From: Thermomicrobiales bacterium
Lineage (GTDB): Bacteria; Chloroflexota; Chloroflexia; Thermomicrobiales; UBA6265
Length of the DNA stretch: 7,631 nucleotides
Assembly (NCBI GenBank): GCA_025937615.1
Contig: JAICRA010000061.1
Coordinates: 1 to 7,631, forward strand
Reading direction: 5' to 3'
The translations under genes were made by a program, and so were the position numbers. Under the pieces are notes generated by a model. That model did no database searches, had not been told where the DNA came from, and was given only the letters and a program-made list of their open reading frames with translations. Positions 6,901-7,631 of this stretch are shown here, piece by piece (position 1 is the first letter of the stretch; each line of letters opens with the position of its first letter).

Positions 6901-7207
6901 TGCCATTACCCATGCGCCGGGGACCGAGCGCATCGATGTCCGCGTGCAGAGCGACGACGGCATGGCCGAAGTGATCGTCCAGGACGCGGGTCCGGGGATT
7001 CCGACCGAGGAGTTGGAAACCATCTTTGGTCGGTTCGCCCAGGTCAACCCGAAGGAGCGTACTGGCCGGGCCGGTCTCGGGTTGGGGTTGTTTATCGCCC
7101 GGGAGATCGTGGAAGCCCATGCGGGTACGATCACCGCCCAGTCTGCACCGGGTCATGGCGCCACGTTCACGGTCCGGTTACCGTTGCTGCCCCGTGCTGA
7201 TGACTGA
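3932..7207 (+). CDS. CheB-CheR-PAS-histidine kinase fusion protein
   Basis: A 1091-residue soluble signalling protein. Residues about 10-190 are a CheB methylesterase with its triad intact: Ser18 (GASAGG), His45 (AQHL) and Asp136 (TGSGSDGA). CheB's usual N-terminal receiver is absent. Residues about 200-465 are a CheR methyltransferase: ITRRLWRRV, FFRDPALFERL, the S-adenosylmethionine motif SAGCATGEEAYSLA (304-317), FATDLDE and LVLCRNVLIYF. A PAS domain follows (about 517-635), then a long coiled coil (about 635-755) with the NEELQSSNEELETL signature typical of CheB/CheR fusions. A second PAS-like domain (about 751-858) leads into HisKA, with phospho-acceptor His873 in SHELRTPL, and a full HATPase: N box LLNLLTNA, G1 DAGPGIP, F box IFGRFAQV, G2 GLGLGLFIAREIVEAHAG. 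There is no membrane segment and no receiver domain, so phosphate must pass to a separate regulator, which the window does not contain. No chemoreceptor is adjacent, so the methylation substrate is unknown. The gene appears transcribed alone. Confidence 0.95.
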   Translation: MPPALEARTDQLIVVGASAGGVEALSQFVGALPADLAAPVVIAQHLDPARPSHLAEILSRQTPLPVRSVEPREALASGTVFVVPSNRHVTITDHHVDVHPDPTRRPTPSVDLLLATAAATFGERLIAVILTGSGSDGAAGAHAVKEAGGTVVIQDPETAAFPSMPRSLAPSLVDFSLPVNEMGAALADLLAAPPPEQATGDPDLARVLDRLRERHGIDFGAYKPATITRRLWRRVAAVGMSTLADYRTYLEAHPEEEQRLITDFLIKVTRFFRDPALFERLREDIVPELVAAARQDGRELRMWSAGCATGEEAYSLALLVAEALAAAPKPSPPVRIFATDLDEAALAFARRGIYPATALADVPEELVARYFTQHDGAVEVTKAVRGLIVFGSHDLAQRPPFPRTDLVLCRNVLIYFAPELQRRALEIFAYSLREGGVLVLGKSETIGAVKSGFDTIDRRARIYRRQGPRPALPPARLPTTAEAAPARGTTVLRSRSALERALRQAEADTEEARFTSVRAEEVVRQLPVGMAIVNRDYDLEVINGAARELLGVHGLALGQDLIHLAQRLPSTALRTAIDAVLAGEPPQALDPVVTTDTATGETRHLSVSCHRNRATTDGVVEAVLILVTDVTATTEAATRAEAELATLRETTGRQAAANRQLLAANRELTDTVDRLREQGDELRQAAAAAQVAAEEIETLNEELQSSNEELETLHEEAQATVEELNVANDELHARSTELEELAAEHAAERARLSAVLASMGDAVVVVDAQGRVMRTNAAYDALVGTLGAPFVSADAQGIPLPSTQTPESRVARGEAFRLEFTAAAADGSRRWFEATGRPLSGEVDDVAGVLVIRDITDRTMRQLQEEFLTWASHELRTPLTALQGYLQLAERRVDPSVHEQVHRFLTLAIQETRRQASLVTELMDATRLQSGKLELEPAPMDLVPVVLQTVESAGILTQGQTIAFAAPSEPVVVSGDASRLEQVLLNLLTNAITHAPGTERIDVRVQSDDGMAEVIVQDAGPGIPTEELETIFGRFAQVNPKERTGRAGLGLGLFIAREIVEAHAGTITAQSAPGHGATFTVRLPLLPRADD

Positions 7208-7257
7208 TCCTGACCTGAGCGCAGTTTGACGCCGTCGCGGTGACGCGCACTCAGGAT
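7207..7257 (+). terminator. Inverted-repeat structure after the kinase gene, terminator candidate
   Basis: ATCCTGA (starting on the last base of the kinase stop codon, 7207-7213) is complementary to TCAGGAT (7251-7257). Alternatively CCTGAG (7214-7219) pairs with CTCAGG (7250-7255), extended by CGC/GCG after a 2-nt bulge. Either fold ends the kinase transcript and separates it from the next gene's promoter. There is no T-run, so a Rho-dependent or GC-hairpin type is more likely than a classical intrinsic terminator. Confidence 0.4.
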
Positions 7258-7294
7258 GCCCCCTGCAGGCAGTCGTGCTCCTCTTGCGCTGCGC

Positions 7295-7300
7295 TATACT
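7295..7300 (+). promoter_or_regulatory. -10 box candidate for the 94-residue gene
   Basis: TATACT matches the sigma70 -10 consensus at five of six positions in otherwise GC-rich DNA. It predicts a start near 7307 and a leader of about 34 nt. No good -35 hexamer lies 15-18 nt upstream, so the promoter may need an activator or a different -35 specificity. Confidence 0.45.
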
Positions 7301-7311
7301 CCGTGACCCGC

Positions 7312-7326
7312 TTCAGCCCCGCTGAA
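7312..7326 (+). promoter_or_regulatory. Perfect hairpin in the leader just before the ribosome binding site
   Basis: TTCAGC (7312-7317) and GCTGAA (7321-7326) form a perfect 6-bp stem with a CCC loop, 2 nt before the GGGAG ribosome binding site (7329-7333), which itself is 7 nt before the ATG at 7341. A stem at the very 5' end of a short leader commonly stabilises mRNA or tunes initiation; as DNA it could also be an operator half-site pair. Confidence 0.4.
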
Positions 7327-7340
7327 CCGGGAGAGTACAT

Positions 7341-7625
7341 ATGAACGCGACGAGCGTTCTCGACTTCCTCTCTGAACGCAGCCTCCGCACGCAACACCGC
7401 GACGCCGCATCCCGGGCCACCATGGCGCGGACCACACTCCTCTTACAGGCCGCTCAGCAGGCAATGCTGCGAACCCAGACGTTCCTCGCCTCCTGCCCAG
7501 AGAAGCGCCCGCCAGATCAGCCCAGGAACGATCCGCTCCCGAGCGCCCAGACCAGCGTCGTGATCAGCCATGCTGATATCAACTCCGGTGGCAACCGGGG
7601 CAACACCGTCATCGTCGGCAACTAA
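7341..7625 (+). CDS. Unrecognised 94-residue protein with Gly/Asn-rich C-terminal tail
   Basis: The frame starts at an ATG with GGGAG (7329-7333) 7 nt upstream and a TATACT box at a sensible distance, so expression signals are good. Residues 1-50 (SVLDFLSERSLRTQHRDA through the LLLQAAQQAMLRTQTFLA stretch) look like one or two amphipathic helices rich in Arg, Gln and Ala. Residues 51-68 are a Pro-rich linker, and the last part reads SVVISHADINSGGNRGNTVI, alternating beta-prone residues with Gly/Asn turns like a short beta-hairpin or beta-helix rung. There is no signal peptide, membrane segment or catalytic motif, and a single Cys. The helix-linker-beta layout suggests a binding or assembly peptide, but I do not recognise the family. 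It follows the kinase fusion by 133 nt on the same strand with its own apparent promoter. Confidence 0.6.
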   Translation: MNATSVLDFLSERSLRTQHRDAASRATMARTTLLLQAAQQAMLRTQTFLASCPEKRPPDQPRNDPLPSAQTSVVISHADINSGGNRGNTVIVGN

Positions 7626-7631
7626 CCAGCA

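Overview
The window is GC-rich bacterial chromosome with tightly GC-biased codon use. The mix of genes suggests a Chloroflexota (Thermomicrobia-like) or similar high-GC environmental bacterium: a Tat-exported alpha/beta hydrolase, a DUF4386 membrane protein, the remnant of a luciferase-like (LLM) flavin-dependent oxidoreductase, and a very large cytoplasmic CheB-CheR-PAS-histidine kinase fusion. This placement is inference from gene content. No rRNA, tRNA, CRISPR array or intact mobile element is visible.

Left part (1-898): two minus-strand genes point out of the window. One is cut by the left edge (start at 89, strong Shine-Dalgarno). The other is a small helical protein of unknown function (200-667). 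Its upstream region holds a promoter-like pair overlapped by an imperfect dyad, which is a candidate operator.

Middle-left (899-2890): a plus-strand pair encodes the exported hydrolase and, after a short gap, a six-helix DUF4386 membrane protein that most likely starts at a TTG codon behind a near-perfect ribosome binding site. The 3' end of the DUF4386 frame runs into a decayed gene. About 95 codons of the C-terminal end of an LLM oxidoreductase are readable in another frame, with the front of the gene missing and a one-base frameshift near 2810-2817. This looks like a recent deletion scar.

Middle (2890-3931): mostly gene-poor and probably degenerate sequence. It has one credible small minus-strand gene (3195-3488), several hairpins, and possible fragments of decayed minus-strand reading frames.

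Right part (3932-7631): the dominant gene is a 1091-residue soluble signalling protein that joins a CheB methylesterase, a CheR methyltransferase, a PAS domain, a long coiled coil, a second PAS-like domain and a complete HisKA/HATPase kinase. It has no receiver domain, and no partner regulator or chemoreceptor is in the window. Beyond it lies a 94-residue unrecognised protein with its own promoter-like -10 box, a perfect hairpin just before its ribosome binding site, and a Gly/Asn-rich beta-type tail.

No complete novel multi-gene system can be demonstrated here. The points most worth following up are the kinase fusion, the LLM scar, the small 94-residue gene, and the short motif shared by the two small minus-strand proteins.
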